A model generated the notes under the pieces. The model made no database searches and was not told the origin of the DNA. It saw nothing but the letters and a program-made list of their open reading frames with translations. Positions 11,416 to 32,444 of a stretch of DNA of 64,000 bases are shown piece after piece (positions within the stretch are counted from its first letter, which is position 1; every line of letters starts with the position of its first letter). A program made the position numbers and the translations under genes. Source of the stretch: Syngnathus acus (Eukaryota > Chordata > Actinopteri > Syngnathiformes > Syngnathidae). Location of the stretch: contig NC_051107.1 of assembly GCF_901709675.1 (NCBI RefSeq), forward strand, positions 618,501 to 682,500. Reading direction: 5' to 3'.

Positions 11416-12702
11416 CAGATCCGCGTGATTGTTGTAATCTTGAGGCATGCCTTGCGGAGATCAAGCAATGGATGTCTCTCAACTTCCTTCGTCTTAACCC
11501 AGATAAAACTGAGATGTTGATAATTGGTCCAACTCGTTTTCAACACTTGTTCAAGGAAACCGCTATAACTATAGATAACCGTACTATCACTCAGAGCGAT
11601 ACTGTAACTAATCTCGGGGTAATGTTTGACCAAACTCTCTCCTTTCAAAAGCACATTAAGAATATAACCAGAATTGCGTTCTTTCACCTTCGTAATATTG
11701 CAAAGATTCGTCCGATCCTCTCGACCGGTGATGCGGAAACTATTATACATGCGTTCGTCACGTCGCGCCTGGACTACTGTAATGTACTATTCTCTGGTCT
11801 TCCTAAGTCCCGCATCAAAAGTCTACAGTTAGTACAAAATGCTGCTGCAAGGCTGCTCTCACGGACAAGAAAATTTGATCACATTACCCCAATATTAGCC
11901 AACTTACATTGGCTCCCGGTCCATTTAAGATGTGACTTCAAGGTTCTTCTATTAACCTATAAATCATTGCATGGCTTAGCGCCTTCGTATCTCGTCGACC
12001 TAGTTGTTCCTTATGCTCCGTCTCGTAACCTTCGTTCGCAAAACGCTACCCTTTTAGCGACACCGAGGGCCAAGAAAGTGTCTGCAGGGTCTAGAGCATT
12101 TTCTATCCGGGCTCCAGAGCTTTGGAATGCCCTCCCAATGGATATTAGGACTGCTACCTCAGTAGAAACATTTAAGACACGTTTAAAGACACATTTCTAT
12201 GACATGGCCTTTAACTAACTTGGAGTGGCCGATTCGGCCGGAGTTTGTTTTGTTTTCTCTCCCCCCCCCCCCCTCCCCGGCCGGGGAGGTGGTTAGGTGG
12301 CACCCAAGCTGACAGCGGCTATCTGGATTCTTGTGGGCTAATTCAGGTTGGGGGAACTGCAGCTCAACCTCCACAGCCAGGATAGCAGAGGGCTCCTCTG
12401 GCAGCCCTTCGCTCTGACTTGGACATCCACTTTTGATTTTCATATTATGTATTATTTGTGCCCTCTCTGCATCCATTACAACCTGGTGATCCTGAAAGGG
12501 GGATCCTTCCATCTGTGGTCCCTTCTCAAGGTTTCTCATTTTCCCCGGGCAGGGGTTTTGAGTTTTTCCTTGCCCTTTTGGGAGCTTAAGATCAGGGGAT
12601 GCTTTGAGAATAATTGTCAATTTTTGTCTATGTGAAGCCCTTTGAGACTGCTTGTGATTTAGGGCTATACAAATAAACTTGACTTGACTTGACTTGAATT
12701 GA
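11416..12702 (+). mobile_element. 5'-truncated L2-like LINE with intact C-terminal reverse-transcriptase region
   Basis: An open frame to 12218 encodes the C-terminal part of a CR1/L2-clade ORF2: EACLAEIKQWMSLNFLRLNP, SRLDYCNVLFSGLPKSRIKS, QLVQNAAARLLSRTRK, HWLPVHLRCDFKVLLLTYKS, APELWNALP. The catalytic half (YADD region) is missing, so it is immobile. The 3' end has the (TTGAC)n tail typical of L2. The ATG of the long frame lies in the SINE and is accidental. Confidence 0.9.
12258..12272. repeat. Poly-C run in LINE 3' region
   Basis: CTCCCCCCCCCCCC-type run in the LINE 3' untranslated part. Confidence 0.8.
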
Positions 12703-12950
12703 ATTGGGGGGTTAGATCACCAAATGATTCCTGAGCGCAGCACCGCTGTTGCTCACTGCTCCCCTCTCCCCCAGGGGATGGATCAAAATCACACAGGGAT
12801 GGGTTAAATGCAGAGGACAAATTTCACCACACCCAGACGTGTGTGTGACGACAATCATTGGGATTTTTTTTAACTTTTTTTATAAAGAGCCTTTTTAATA
12901 AATGAGTAGACTTAAGCAAAATGAACTTTCATTTTTCTGTTGCATCGGAT

Positions 12951-13220
12951 GATGCACATACTGAAAATTAGTTTACATTAGAAGTTGACAAAAAACTCAA
13001 TTTTCCAATAACCTGTGTATAAAAAAACACTATTTCAGTCCTGTACTGTGAATAAGTTCCATGTGCCTTATCAAAACAAAATGAAGATGCACATACTGAA
13101 AATTAGTTTACATTAGAAGTTGACAAAAAATTACATTTACCAATAACCAGTGTATAAAAAAAACACTATTTTAGTCCTGTACTGTGCATACGTGCCATAT
13201 GCCTTATCAAAACAAAATGT
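12951..13220. repeat. Two-copy tandem repeat, 135-bp unit
   Basis: GATGCACATACTGAAAATTA starts both units (12951 and 13086). The units are highly similar through to CTTATCAAAACAAAATG. Function unknown. Confidence 0.9.
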
Positions 13221-13287
13221 TTCACAACTCAATATGATGCAATATGATGATGATATGTTTGAACAATCTGACCAAAGGCATCCAGTA

Positions 13288-13375
13288 TATAGAATAGAAT
13301 AGAATAGAATAGAATAGAATGCCCTTTATACAACTTAGTTGAACAATGAAATTTGGAGAGCTACTCCCTTTCTAG
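13288..13375 (-). mobile_element. LINE 3' tail fragment with (AGAAT)n
   Basis: A pentanucleotide array (ATAGA)n is joined to GCCCTTTATACAACTTAGTT and CAATGAAATT. Its complement resembles the 3' terminus of fish LINEs that end in (ATTCT)n. Confidence 0.55.
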
Positions 13376-13555
13376 TGCAAAACATTACAAAAATTTAAAA
13401 AAGTATAAAGGAAGTCTAAAATAAAAGAATAAGTATAAGTCTAAGAATAAAAGTGAAAGATCTTATTTACAGTATGTTCAATGTGGGTATTTATATTAAC
13501 ATGAATGAGGTATGTACAGAAAGTAAAGTAAGTAAAGCTAACGTTAGCTAACGGA

Positions 13556-13625
13556 GTGGCGGCTGTGGCTCAGGCAGTAGAGCGGGTCATTTAGTAACCG
13601 GAGGGTTGGCGGTTTGATCCTAACT
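13556..13625 (+). mobile_element. tRNA-derived SINE head
   Basis: A-box-like TGTGGCTCAGGCAGTAGAGC and B-box-like GCGGTTTGATCC. The B box is degraded from GGTTCGATCC, and no cloverleaf-competent tRNA gene is present. Confidence 0.6.
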
Positions 13626-16600
13626 CTGTCACAGATGTAAGAGATTTATTAATTAACCCACACTAATTTATTGTTGCATCTCCTTGTTGTGTAACAAAAT
13701 GAGCTCTTTGGGGAGACAGTACTAAAAGAACTTTACCTAATTGTCTTTTTTAATGAGGAAATCATTTCACCTGTTTTCATAGAATATTTGCTTTGCTACG
13801 AAAAACCGTCACCTTTCCCACTGGGATTAGCTTGTCAGGATAATGAGCGACCGCAAACGAAAGACAGAAAGTCAGCTTGCCTGCAGGTGCCATTCGTCTC
13901 CTCTTCCAAGATGAGAACAGTGTTTGCTTGCACACAAAAACTCACACTTTTACACCTGTAGTGGTTATGAAAAAGTATTTTCATTAAGGGGCTTTTACCA
14001 AAGCAGAGCGGACAAAGAACTCATTGATTTGAATTAACCTGAGGATTGTTGTTGTTTTTTTGACTGACAAATTGGAAGTGCGTTTTTACAGTGACATTTA
14101 AGAATTGTTTCTTTTTTATTACAAATATAAAGGCAAATTCTTTGACTTTTTATTACTAAAAAAAAAAAAGTCTTTGTAGACTTGGGACTTACGCTAAGCT
14201 TGAACACATACTGTGCTATGATAGCTAACAGCAAAACTATTTGCAAGTAGGCTAGAACATACTCGCAGGTTTGCTCAAAGGTATCAAAATTCTGCCCAAT
14301 CTCTATAACAGCAAATTCCTAACAGACAAATGTTGGTGTTTGACAGTTTTATTGTCAATATTATTATTGTCAATATACAGAGCTGCAGTGTACTAGGTGT
14401 GCAAAAATAGATAAAATGTGTTGGCATTCTCATCTGGGTATTTTCCTCCATTATATTTTATATTTGTATGATTTGATTTGTGTATTTACTAGCTAACTGA
14501 TATTATTGGACTGCATTGTGTTGGTCCTTTGTTCCTGTAAGTTTATTTTCAGGTGTTAACTATCATCATAATATTTTACTTACACATGCAATGAGATGCT
14601 GCAAAAAAAATTCTTCGGTGACCAGCAGCCCGAATAAGAACGAACGATAACTCTCGAAAACAGATATTTCACAACGCTGCATTCACAGCAGATTTATTTG
14701 TACACGAGCAATTTGCAAGCTGGGCAAGAGCAGGCATGGTTTGCAGTGGCACCACCTGAGGATGATTGGTAACTGGAAAGAAAACGATTTAATCACAGGA
14801 ATCCATCCAGCAGAGTAATCTACCACAAAATGAAATCGGTACTTTGAAGGCTTTGGATGAAATGTTGCCACGGTTTTTGAAAGCGGCTGATGATGAAAAC
14901 CAGGTGTTGATGAGCTTTGACTGAAAACGAAAAAGTGAGCATTATTTTTCAGGAACCTCGTCACTGTGGGGTGGGGCAGGAATAATGACTGCAGGTTTTC
15001 AGCAATGAGCAATGAATACACTAATTCTGTTTTGGAGCTCACGGGGCTCTTGCTCATCTCTGCTTCTCGCCCTGCTCTGTGCAATCATCTCAATGGGAGA
15101 GGAAGGAAGAGGAGGGCTGCAGACTGAATCAGAATGAAGAGAAGAGGAGTCGCGCATGTAAAATATGATGCAAATGAATTCCTGTCATTACATGACGGAT
15201 CAGTGACCGGTCTGAATGTCATTCCCTCCCATTTTAAACATACATTGGTTAGTCTACATCAGGGGTACTCAATATGTGAATCCCGGCCCACATTCGGCCC
15301 GCCTATTTCTAGATTTAGTTCATGTGCTGTGACGTCATGGTTCTTGGATGGTGCGACTCATTTTGCTGTGTGCATCAAAGAAAAAGTGAGTCGGAAAAAC
15401 CAGGATGCATGAAAATCTGGATGAAGTTTTATCAAGATGGCAGGTTTGTTTTCCAGGATTCTGAGGGGTCACTTGAGAACTTCGCTGGGAACGTTGCGTG
15501 TAATAAATTAAATTTGTAAATCATGATAAATTTTGGATTGATTCATAATAGATAGAATTGTAGATATTATTTCTCTTTGACTTATTTTAATTCGTTTTTA
15601 GACCAGGTTTGTTAGTTATCTTTATGTAGAAAAACTGTCCCTTTATTTTTTAATATGATTTTTTTAAATTATTTATTTATTTTACTATTTGGTATTTTTG
15701 TCAATTCTTTATTGGCTTCCTTCTTCTGTACGGACATAAAGCAACACCGAAATATAACTCTGAAATCTCATGTATGATATTAACTGGCAACGATGACAAC
15801 TGACATTTTTTGGGGTAGTTAGCTTAGGTTAGTTTTATAAACATAAGATTTTGTTTCAGTGAGTTTCTTTTTTTCTTTTCATTTTGTTTCAAGATTAGTT
15901 TTTCGTCAATTTCTTTTAACTATAATAACCTTGCACAAAACACATTAAGAGCTTTGCTAGCATTAGCCGTTGTATTGTGTTTGTTTTGCACTTTGGCCAC
16001 CGTATGGTAGATTTAAATTGCTACTTAAGCAATGAGGGATATTTTTATATCCAACTTTTCATGCCGTTTTGTAGTGTAAAAATCTTTTGGTAAACGTGCA
16101 GAATTAGGATGAAATTAGAATTGGTAAAACTTTCAGTTGTGGGTAATGATAATTTTTTTCTCAGAATAATACCAAAATGGACCACTTGTGTCCAGAAAAA
16201 GAGCTCTTCATTTTGAGTGAAAACTAAATATCTATGCCTCAAAACATGGTCAACTGATCATGCGCTGCGTCAAACAAAACATCAGCAAATCTATCAAACT
16301 TTATTAGCATCGCAAGGATTAACGCCACAAGCGTTTTGTGTCGATGGGTTTGTTTGATAACACCAAAGAAGGTTAAGAGTGATGACAGACCGATTGACTC
16401 GTGGACTGAAATAAAACTGAATCACAAGGTAAGATTTTGTCTGGTTGGCATGATATGATCAATATAATTCAGTAAAATACAGTCTTTGTCTTTTGTCTTT
16501 AAGGTATGGCCATGTTTATATTAATGCAACAATTCTTTGATGGTTTGATCATAGAACCAATGCTAATTTCTGGTAGCCCAAATTTTGCATTTCCTCTCGT

Positions 16601-18824
16601 ACTGTTGATACATTTAAGATAGTAAACTTTTGTTAGGTTAATGATGATATGATTAAAGTAACTTGAATGAATATTTTTGACCAAAAAAAAAAAAAAACAG
16701 CTTGATGCAAAAACTTGTTTCCTCCATTTTGGAAAACTGTTAGCTTTATGCTTTATGACAAACACTTTACATTCAAATAGGTCAAAAATACAAATAGATA
16801 GAAGAGAAAACAAATATTGATAACTTGGCTGTCTAAAATAAACAAGTGGAAATGGCACTAAGTAACGCAAGCAAAGATGATGAGAAAACTTGACTTAAAT
16901 GAATTTAGCCTTCTTCGCTACCAACATAGTTTGATTTTATGGGATATCAGTCGAAAAGATGGTGTTACGCGAGATAGGTTTCTTCCAAGAAAGACAGAAC
17001 ATTGGTCTTTATGTACATTTTTAACAGGTAAAAACAGACAGTAGCACACTGTTAAAATGCTAGCTAGCAGGTTAGCCACTATCCATCGATCCATTACTTC
17101 AATGTTACTCAAAACATTTCCTTTACAGTAAATATACAAAGAGTTCTGGTTGGAACCATTTTCAGCCTGGAACAATTACGTTCATTCTACTTGGAATTCA
17201 ACGAGCGCCACCGCATGGATAGTGTGCCAAATGCATTCTTTTTACATCTAACTTTACAGTGTTACAACATCTGGTCTGGGTGTGGCTATTAGAATCTCAA
17301 ATAGCAAAAATGTGCAGCCGATTGTGACTCATTGAGGAATTTTTTTTTTTTTACAACCACTGCTCCGATGGTTTCCTCAACACCTGGTCTTGCGACGTGT
17401 CCGAGTTTGAACTAGAACTGGACATGTTCTCCCTAACCAAATCTAACATTACATCAATGAATCCAAAACATCTGTATTGCACGATCTTTCATCCAACACA
17501 CCCAAACCGCTTGCTTAGATTACTGAAAGAATAATCGAAAGAAATATCAATGGAAAAAAATCAATAGTGACAGGCCTAAAAACCAAATTAAAACTAAGCA
17601 TTTTCAAAAAAATAAAACATACAAAAATTAGCAAACCTGCTGTAAAAACAAATTAAAAACTGAACTGAATTTGAAAAGCAAAAGTTAGTTTGAAATAAAA
17701 ATTACAATATGAATTCTTGCTTGATCCATTCCAATGGGATAAGGACAATCCTAAACTTTAGCATCAAAACTATTTTGAAACCCCAAAGAACAACATTTGA
17801 TCAGGATTCTGGGCATGATTGGATTACCAAATCAATCTTCAAATTTTCCTTGGATCCGGATCACTTATCCTGGTTTAAAATACCATTTTCTCTGGTCTCA
17901 GTTAAACCTGGTTCCATCCCCATTGTGTCATACACTCAGCTTAAAGTTTTGAATGTCACTCCTTTGCCGAACTCTAAACCTTATTCCCATTTTTTAGCTC
18001 TGACGTAACTGGACGACTTAATAGGACAACCAAATAATTCCAATAGAAGTGGCCAATAAATCTTTTTTTTTTTTAGCCTTTCCTGAGTAGCCTGTACTGT
18101 CTCAAAAACGAATTTTCACACAGGAAGTAAAAGCTCTGGGCTTTAATCTCAACATGAACTTCTGAATTGAACTGAATTCACTTACCAGCCCATACAGGAA
18201 CATTTATTATTTTTTATTTAACAAGCTTCAACTATTGACTCTTAACAGTTTTTATTTATTATGATGCCGAGCTCCCAAATTCGACTTTCAACTCAAGAAT
18301 GACATCGAGCTGAGCCCTAGTGTTACCTCCTACTAACATGAAGCCCATCGTTCATGAATAATTCAGCTGTATTCTGATTTTACACAGGAGACGTCATAAT
18401 AAAGGATTTGTACCGTTCTAAGGCAAAAAAAATGTCTACATAGAAAAGATTCCTGTTATTAAAATAATTGTCAATTTGAATATCGATTAATCGATTTTGA
18501 CAGCTCTAAAATGAATTCAGTGAACAATCAAATATTAGCATGTGTGATCTTGTGTTCCAGTGTACTGCATTTAACTTTAACCGATTGATACGGCATTGTA
18601 AAATAGATTCAAGGTTTCAAAAATATTAGTTAAGACACTCTCGCTAACACATTCATAGCTAGTAACGTTGAAATAATATCCTGGGGAAAAAAACTGAGTT
18701 GTGAGGGAGGATGAATAAAGGCTCTTTGAAAGACATTTCAAAGAGAGAGGTAAACCTATGTATGAAAGTCTATAAACATAATTTATGTCAGATTCTAACA
18801 CAGCTGCTTTTATTGAATATTTGT
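13626..18824. other. Gene-poor AT-rich stretch
   Basis: Several ORFs of 60-133 codons occur, none with a domain or splice context. Fragments of ATCGATTAATCG-type hAT repeats are seen near 17520-17580 and 18460-18510 (ends TGACAGCTCTA), and a hAT-like end lies at 15258. Confidence 0.5.
15258..15330. repeat. hAT-like terminal fragment
   Basis: CAGGGGTACTCAATATGTGA followed by CCCGGCCCACATTCGGCCCG resembles the end of CAGGGGT-type MITEs. There is no second end nearby. Confidence 0.4.
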
Positions 18825-19216
18825 TACCGTATTTTCCGGACTATAAGGCGCACCGGACTATAAGGCGCACCTTCAATGAATGGCCCATTTTAAAACTTTG
18901 TCCTTATATAAGGCGCACCGGACTATAAGGCGCACCATTAATGCATCATGTAAGATTTTTAATCCAAATCAAATCATTCTCCATTTTATCTTTTTTATTT
19001 CAACTTCAGACGAAACAAATCACAAAATAATGATCCATAGTCTTTTTGATTCATGATTCATTTACTTATGATTGATTTCATGACATAATGCTTCGGGCCA
19101 GTTTAAATTTAGGAATTTGGTCCATATATAAGGCGCACCGGACTATAAGGCGCACTGTCGGCTTTTGAGATAATTTTAGGTTTTTAGGTGCGCCTTATAG
19201 TCCGGAAAATACGGTA
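18825..19216. mobile_element. TA-flanked MITE, CCGGACTATAAGGCGCAC family
   Basis: Perfectly inverted ends TACCGTATTTTCCGGACTAT and ATAGTCCGGAAAATACGGTA; 392 bp including the TA. The subterminal motif GGACTATAAGGCGCACC is repeated directly next to the left end and again inside each half. Confidence 0.9.
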
Positions 19217-20334
19217 CTATGGAACACCTGGGGATTCATTTGCAATGAGGCAGAGAAGTTGGATAGATCACATTCTGAATTGGAAATAAAACGAGCTAAA
19301 ATTTGTACTTGATGTAAGCATGTTAGCTAGACATTAAAAGACATGATCAAGATATTAGCCTGGTTGGCTCATGCAGTAATTATAAAACGTTAGTTTTATT
19401 TTTGTCTGCACAATTGATGTCTGCTTGCTGTAACAAGTTTAACTTGAGACTGAATTAAGAAAACTTTTTTGCTCTCTCGACTTGTATTTTTCAATCTAAA
19501 ATTCATGGGGTTATTTTTAGGGATAGAAATATCATCAACTAAAATGCAAAAATCAAGCAAAGGAACAGGATTTGAATTAATATTCAATGATTCTTGAGGA
19601 CAGGGAAGGGGAAATAGGGTCTAATCCTAAATATTATTTATTCAGAGTGTAAGATACGATCTGCTTTTTATTTATACATTATTGAAACCACAACATGGTG
19701 TGTGCATATATGAATAATGCAAACCACCTAGCATCTGGTTCCTTATTCTGTTCAAACTTACATTGCACCCTTCGGCTTCTATCACCCTCACATTCTTTTA
19801 AAAAGAAGATCACTCTGTCCCCACCGTCTATGGATATGCTTATTTTATATGGTTCATGTGGCACACATGGACGTATTCCATATTTCAAATGACAGCAATG
19901 TGAACAATCAATTCAGAGTGATGAAAGCCTCCTCTCTTGAGACGCACATGGCCAGAGGTCAGTCTGTGAAAAGAGCGAGAGACTGAAAGCTGCATGTGGG
20001 CTACAGGCTTGAAAATTTATTCAACAGTAGGAGGATAAAACATGGCAAGGCTTTTTAAATCTGACTGGGTGGACGGTGCTTCTGTGCTTGAGTTAGTTTT
20101 TGCATCTCATATTAGGTTTGAAAAACAATCTGTTAGGTCAAAACCATTGGCATGATTGGTTCCAGAGCCAAAACTTCAGCCATTATAAATGTATTAACTG
20201 TACTGGTAATATTTAAAATAACAGTCTATGATTATGTTGGGGGGGGGGGGGGAAATCACTACTTAAACCAAGAGGGACAAGGAGAGGAGGATTCTTCATC
20301 TTGAGGAGAGTAACCTCAAGAGTATTGTAATGTC
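19217..20334. other. No feature recognised
   Basis: Intergenic, with a 14-bp G run near 20240. Confidence 0.5.
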
Positions 20335-20560
20335 ATCTGCGGGGTCCCGCAGGAATCAGTCTTCAGCCCTCTATTGTTCAGACTTCCGCTTCGTAATATC
20401 AAATGTAAATATAACATTAGTTTTGAGACGTATTAATGCCTTGTACTAGCTAACAAATGCTGTAATCTTAGAGGCGTGCCTTGCTGAGATTGAACAATGA
20501 ATGTCCTGTAACAACAATGAAAAAAGCGAGATGACCATCCCATTAGTTATTCGTTCAATA
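20335..20560 (+). pseudogene. Decayed L2-like reverse-transcriptase fragment
   Basis: TCATCTGCGGGGTCCCGCAG reads CGVPQ, followed by ESVFSPLLF, the conserved reverse-transcriptase block. A frameshifted EACLAEIEQ-like stretch follows near 20468. Stops and shifts are frequent. Confidence 0.7.
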
Positions 20561-20706
20561 GTCCCCACATTTTGTAAGTCACCCTTTTTTTCATGAAGTC
20601 ACTTGCAGAAGTCAGATATTTAATGAAAGATCGTCAAAAGAGCAGCAAAGACTGCTAATTTAAGGTGTCTTTTTTTTCTTTATAGTACAAATAGAACAGT
20701 CCCAAT

Positions 20707-20998
20707 CAGAGGCGTAGCCAGGAATATTTCCAGTACCGGCGCACGCCCACAGGAAACAAAATCGAACATCACCCACGCCGTTTGCTGATCGCTAAAACAA
20801 CGTCCGGGAGGCAAACGGTGAATGGATAACATCGCGCACATAGAATAGCGCAAGCACATTCGCGCAAGACCGAAAGAAAAAAACGGCATGAAAATGAAGA
20901 ATCGAAAAAGCTCGATTTTTTTTTTTTTTTCCAACCGGGGCGCAGGGAGTCCTAACCGGGGCGCCGCCCCGGCTCGCCCCGGCTTGGCTACGCCTCTG
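20707..20998. mobile_element. hAT-type MITE with perfect 8-bp target duplication (copy 1)
   Basis: Ends CAGAGGCGTAGCCAGG and GGCTTGGCTACGCCTCTG. The direct repeat GTCCCAAT is at 20699-20706 and 20999-21006. An 8-bp duplication with a CAGAG terminus is the hAT pattern. The 292 bp are non-coding and nearly identical to 61780-62069. Confidence 0.92.
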
Positions 20999-21156
20999 GT
21001 CCCAATGGGAACCTGGCACCCAGTACACAAAACGTTGAATTTCAACAAACGCCTATGATTCTACTTAACCATTTGAGTTGATATTATATTCCAAATTATT
21101 GCATAGATTCTGTGTGCTTCTTAATTTTATTACAACAGAAACCCGTGCTTCCATGC

Positions 21157-21774
21157 TCACCGGTGGACCAGTTTCCTCCGACTGCTGACACGAGTCCACA
21201 AGCTGCGGGCCGTCTGGGTGATGGTCATCCTGCGGGGAAGTCGCAAGGACTTTAAAGGTTCCCGGATACAAGCCAGCAGCCCCGACTCATCGGGCTGCCC
21301 CAGATACTCATGGGAGATGTAGTTGATTCTCCGTAGCTGATTCCTGTAGTAGTTCTGTAGATCACACAGCTCCTCGGCTGCAGTTTCGGAAATAAAGGAG
21401 GCCTGGGAGGGAGAGCTGGGGACTGTGTAAGAAGGTGGGTCAGCAACTTTAAATGGAGCCGGAACAACCACGGGCGATGAATTTGCGTGGGGTTTCTTTC
21501 TCGCTCTTTGAGGGGTGGTGGATTTACGTTTAGAACAAGACGTAGCTGGTGCATTAATTTCAACATTCACTTCAACTACGTGATGAGGCATATCCGTCCC
21601 CTTGTCTTCTTCACCAGCATAACTGTCGGTCTCATCAGCTGGGTTTGTATTAGGTTTCCTTGCCAGGTTCTTGTGTGCTTTAAATTGTTTCTGCTTCGAT
21701 TGGGGGGGACAGCTGTTTTCTTTTACAAAGGAGTAAAAGATCTTATCAATGATCTTGCTGGGAGCTGCCACATC
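21157..21774 (-). CDS. Unrecognised 205-codon terminal exon; possible alternative last exon of RECQL
   Basis: On the minus strand an open frame of 205 codons begins directly after a good acceptor (TTCTGTTATGACAG) with DVAAPSKIIDKIF and ends at TGA 21157-21159. An AATAAA-type signal follows (minus strand, about 21127-21135). I do not recognise the protein. It has a basic stretch (KRKSTTPQRARKK) that could be a nuclear signal, a Ser/Pro-rich middle, and a more structured C-terminal part with ELCDLQNYYRNQLRRINY and CIREPLKSLRLPRR. It has no in-frame ATG at its start, so it must be joined to an upstream exon. The acceptor is phase 0, and the exon 13 donor of RECQL (26006/26007) is also phase 0, so a direct join would stay in frame. 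It could equally be the last exon of a separate minus-strand gene whose other exons I cannot find. A splice-donor-like GTGAGC overlaps the stop, so the 3' end is not certain. Confidence 0.5.
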   Translation of the reverse strand, partial: DVAAPSKIIDKIFYSFVKENSCPPQSKQKQFKAHKNLARKPNTNPADETDSYAGEEDKGTDMPHHVVEVNVEINAPATSCSKRKSTTPQRARKKPHANSSPVVVPAPFKVADPPSYTVPSSPSQASFISETAAEELCDLQNYYRNQLRRINYISHEYLGQPDESGLLACIREPLKSLRLPRRMTITQTARSLWTRVSSRRKLVHR

Positions 21775-22243
21775 CTGTCATAACAGAAATCAGTGTTAGT
21801 GTCGAACTATCGAATCTGTATCAAGAAATTGTGTTTGTTGCGTTAAAGACACAGCACAGCATTCAAGAGGTGTTAAAACTGGGGATAGCAATGATTCATT
21901 ATATAGTGTAAACAGAGTAATTGTGATTAATAAAATGTTAGTGATGTTAGTGTCTGGGATTCCATATTTCGATTCTAGTAGGAAGGCTTCAGTATTTTGG
22001 AATATGTCTGAAATTGTTTTGCCAATTTATCCATACTGGAGGCATTAAGAAACCAAGCAGCATCCAATTTCAGACAAGCATGCTCCAAGAATAATAATTG
22101 CTTCTCTGCGCCAATTGGTCATTTAATTCTTAAAGTTGAATCATTCCAGTGTCTGTTGATTGCCATGCGATGAGCAGATGAACAAAAATAAAATGGACTG
22201 TACTTAGTCAGTTTCTCCTCAGGATGGGATGGGGAGGGGGATA

Positions 22244-31688
<9,445 letters not shown>

Positions 31689-32444
31689 GATGTACCAAAA
31701 TCATAAATCTGAATCCTGAAAAAAAATTAGCAGGGTGGAATTATTACGTCATACTGAATAATGGTCAAGGTTTAGCATTTAGTTAAAAAAAAGAACATTG
31801 AAAAGCTTTTGAATACGACTACTGTAACTGTAATTCGACGAAATAATACATTAACCAGCAAGTTAGCTAAAGTAGCATCACGTTACGAAAAGTAATTTTT
31901 GATATTGAACAAAGCGCCTCCTATACTAAAAATCAACTAATAATACAGAAATACACCAAATGTAGAAAAGGAATGTCTAATAATAGACCTGACCATTCAA
32001 ACACTGTTCAGAGCGTTTTCCTTGTTGGCGAACCCACGGTTACTATGGTTGGACCCTTCAAGAGAGTTTTGTGTGCCCTGCGTTCTGTCTCCAAGGTTAC
32101 CAAGCAGACTTTTGTCTGCATCGATTCAACAACTGCAACTACATGCTTGTAGTTTTGGTAAAAATGTATATCTAAAATAGATGCTTTTATTTGTGGTGTG
32201 ACTGACCGACTCCATAGAGTTACCAAAATGCGGTTGCTAACTTAAGAAAAGCACTATTATTTTGTTTTTTTTATTATGCCTTGAAGGCAACGCGATGTTC
32301 TCCCGGAAGTTGTCATGGGGCGAGGTTGTGTTTCCGGAAGACGTGGCTGTTGCTGCAGTGGCAGCTGGCAATCTTAAGATTCTTACATGAACCACTTCAA
32401 TTTTTTCGTTCCATTTTACACTCACTGGTCAAATTAGTGCCAAG
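31689..32444. promoter_or_regulatory. Shared upstream region of RECQL (-) and GOLT1B (+)
   Basis: This is the interval between the two divergent start codons. Two ETS-type motifs CCGGAAG lie at 32303-32309 and 32334-32340, just upstream of GOLT1B, and the second runs into GACGTGG. No TATA box is evident. The arrangement is typical of a bidirectional housekeeping promoter. The RECQL 5' UTR must also lie here, but its first exon border cannot be fixed. Confidence 0.55.

Larger units (their letters stand above)
11278..12863 (+). mobile_element. tRNA-derived SINE split by an L2 LINE
   Basis: The SINE head is at 11278-11350: A-box-like GTGGGCTAGTGGTAGCG and B box GGTTCAAACCC. The body runs to GGGTTGGAA at 11415 and resumes at about 12703 with ATTGGGGGGTTAGATCACC, through GGATGGGTTAAATGCAGAGG, ending near 12863. 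The sequence between is the LINE. Confidence 0.8.

Noticed and set aside
12183-12635. 145-codon minus-strand ORF and 95-codon plus-strand ORF
   Set aside because: Lie in the L2 3' untranslated region; no domain.
14683-15084. 133-codon minus-strand ORF
   Set aside because: No recognised family and no gene context; could be chance.
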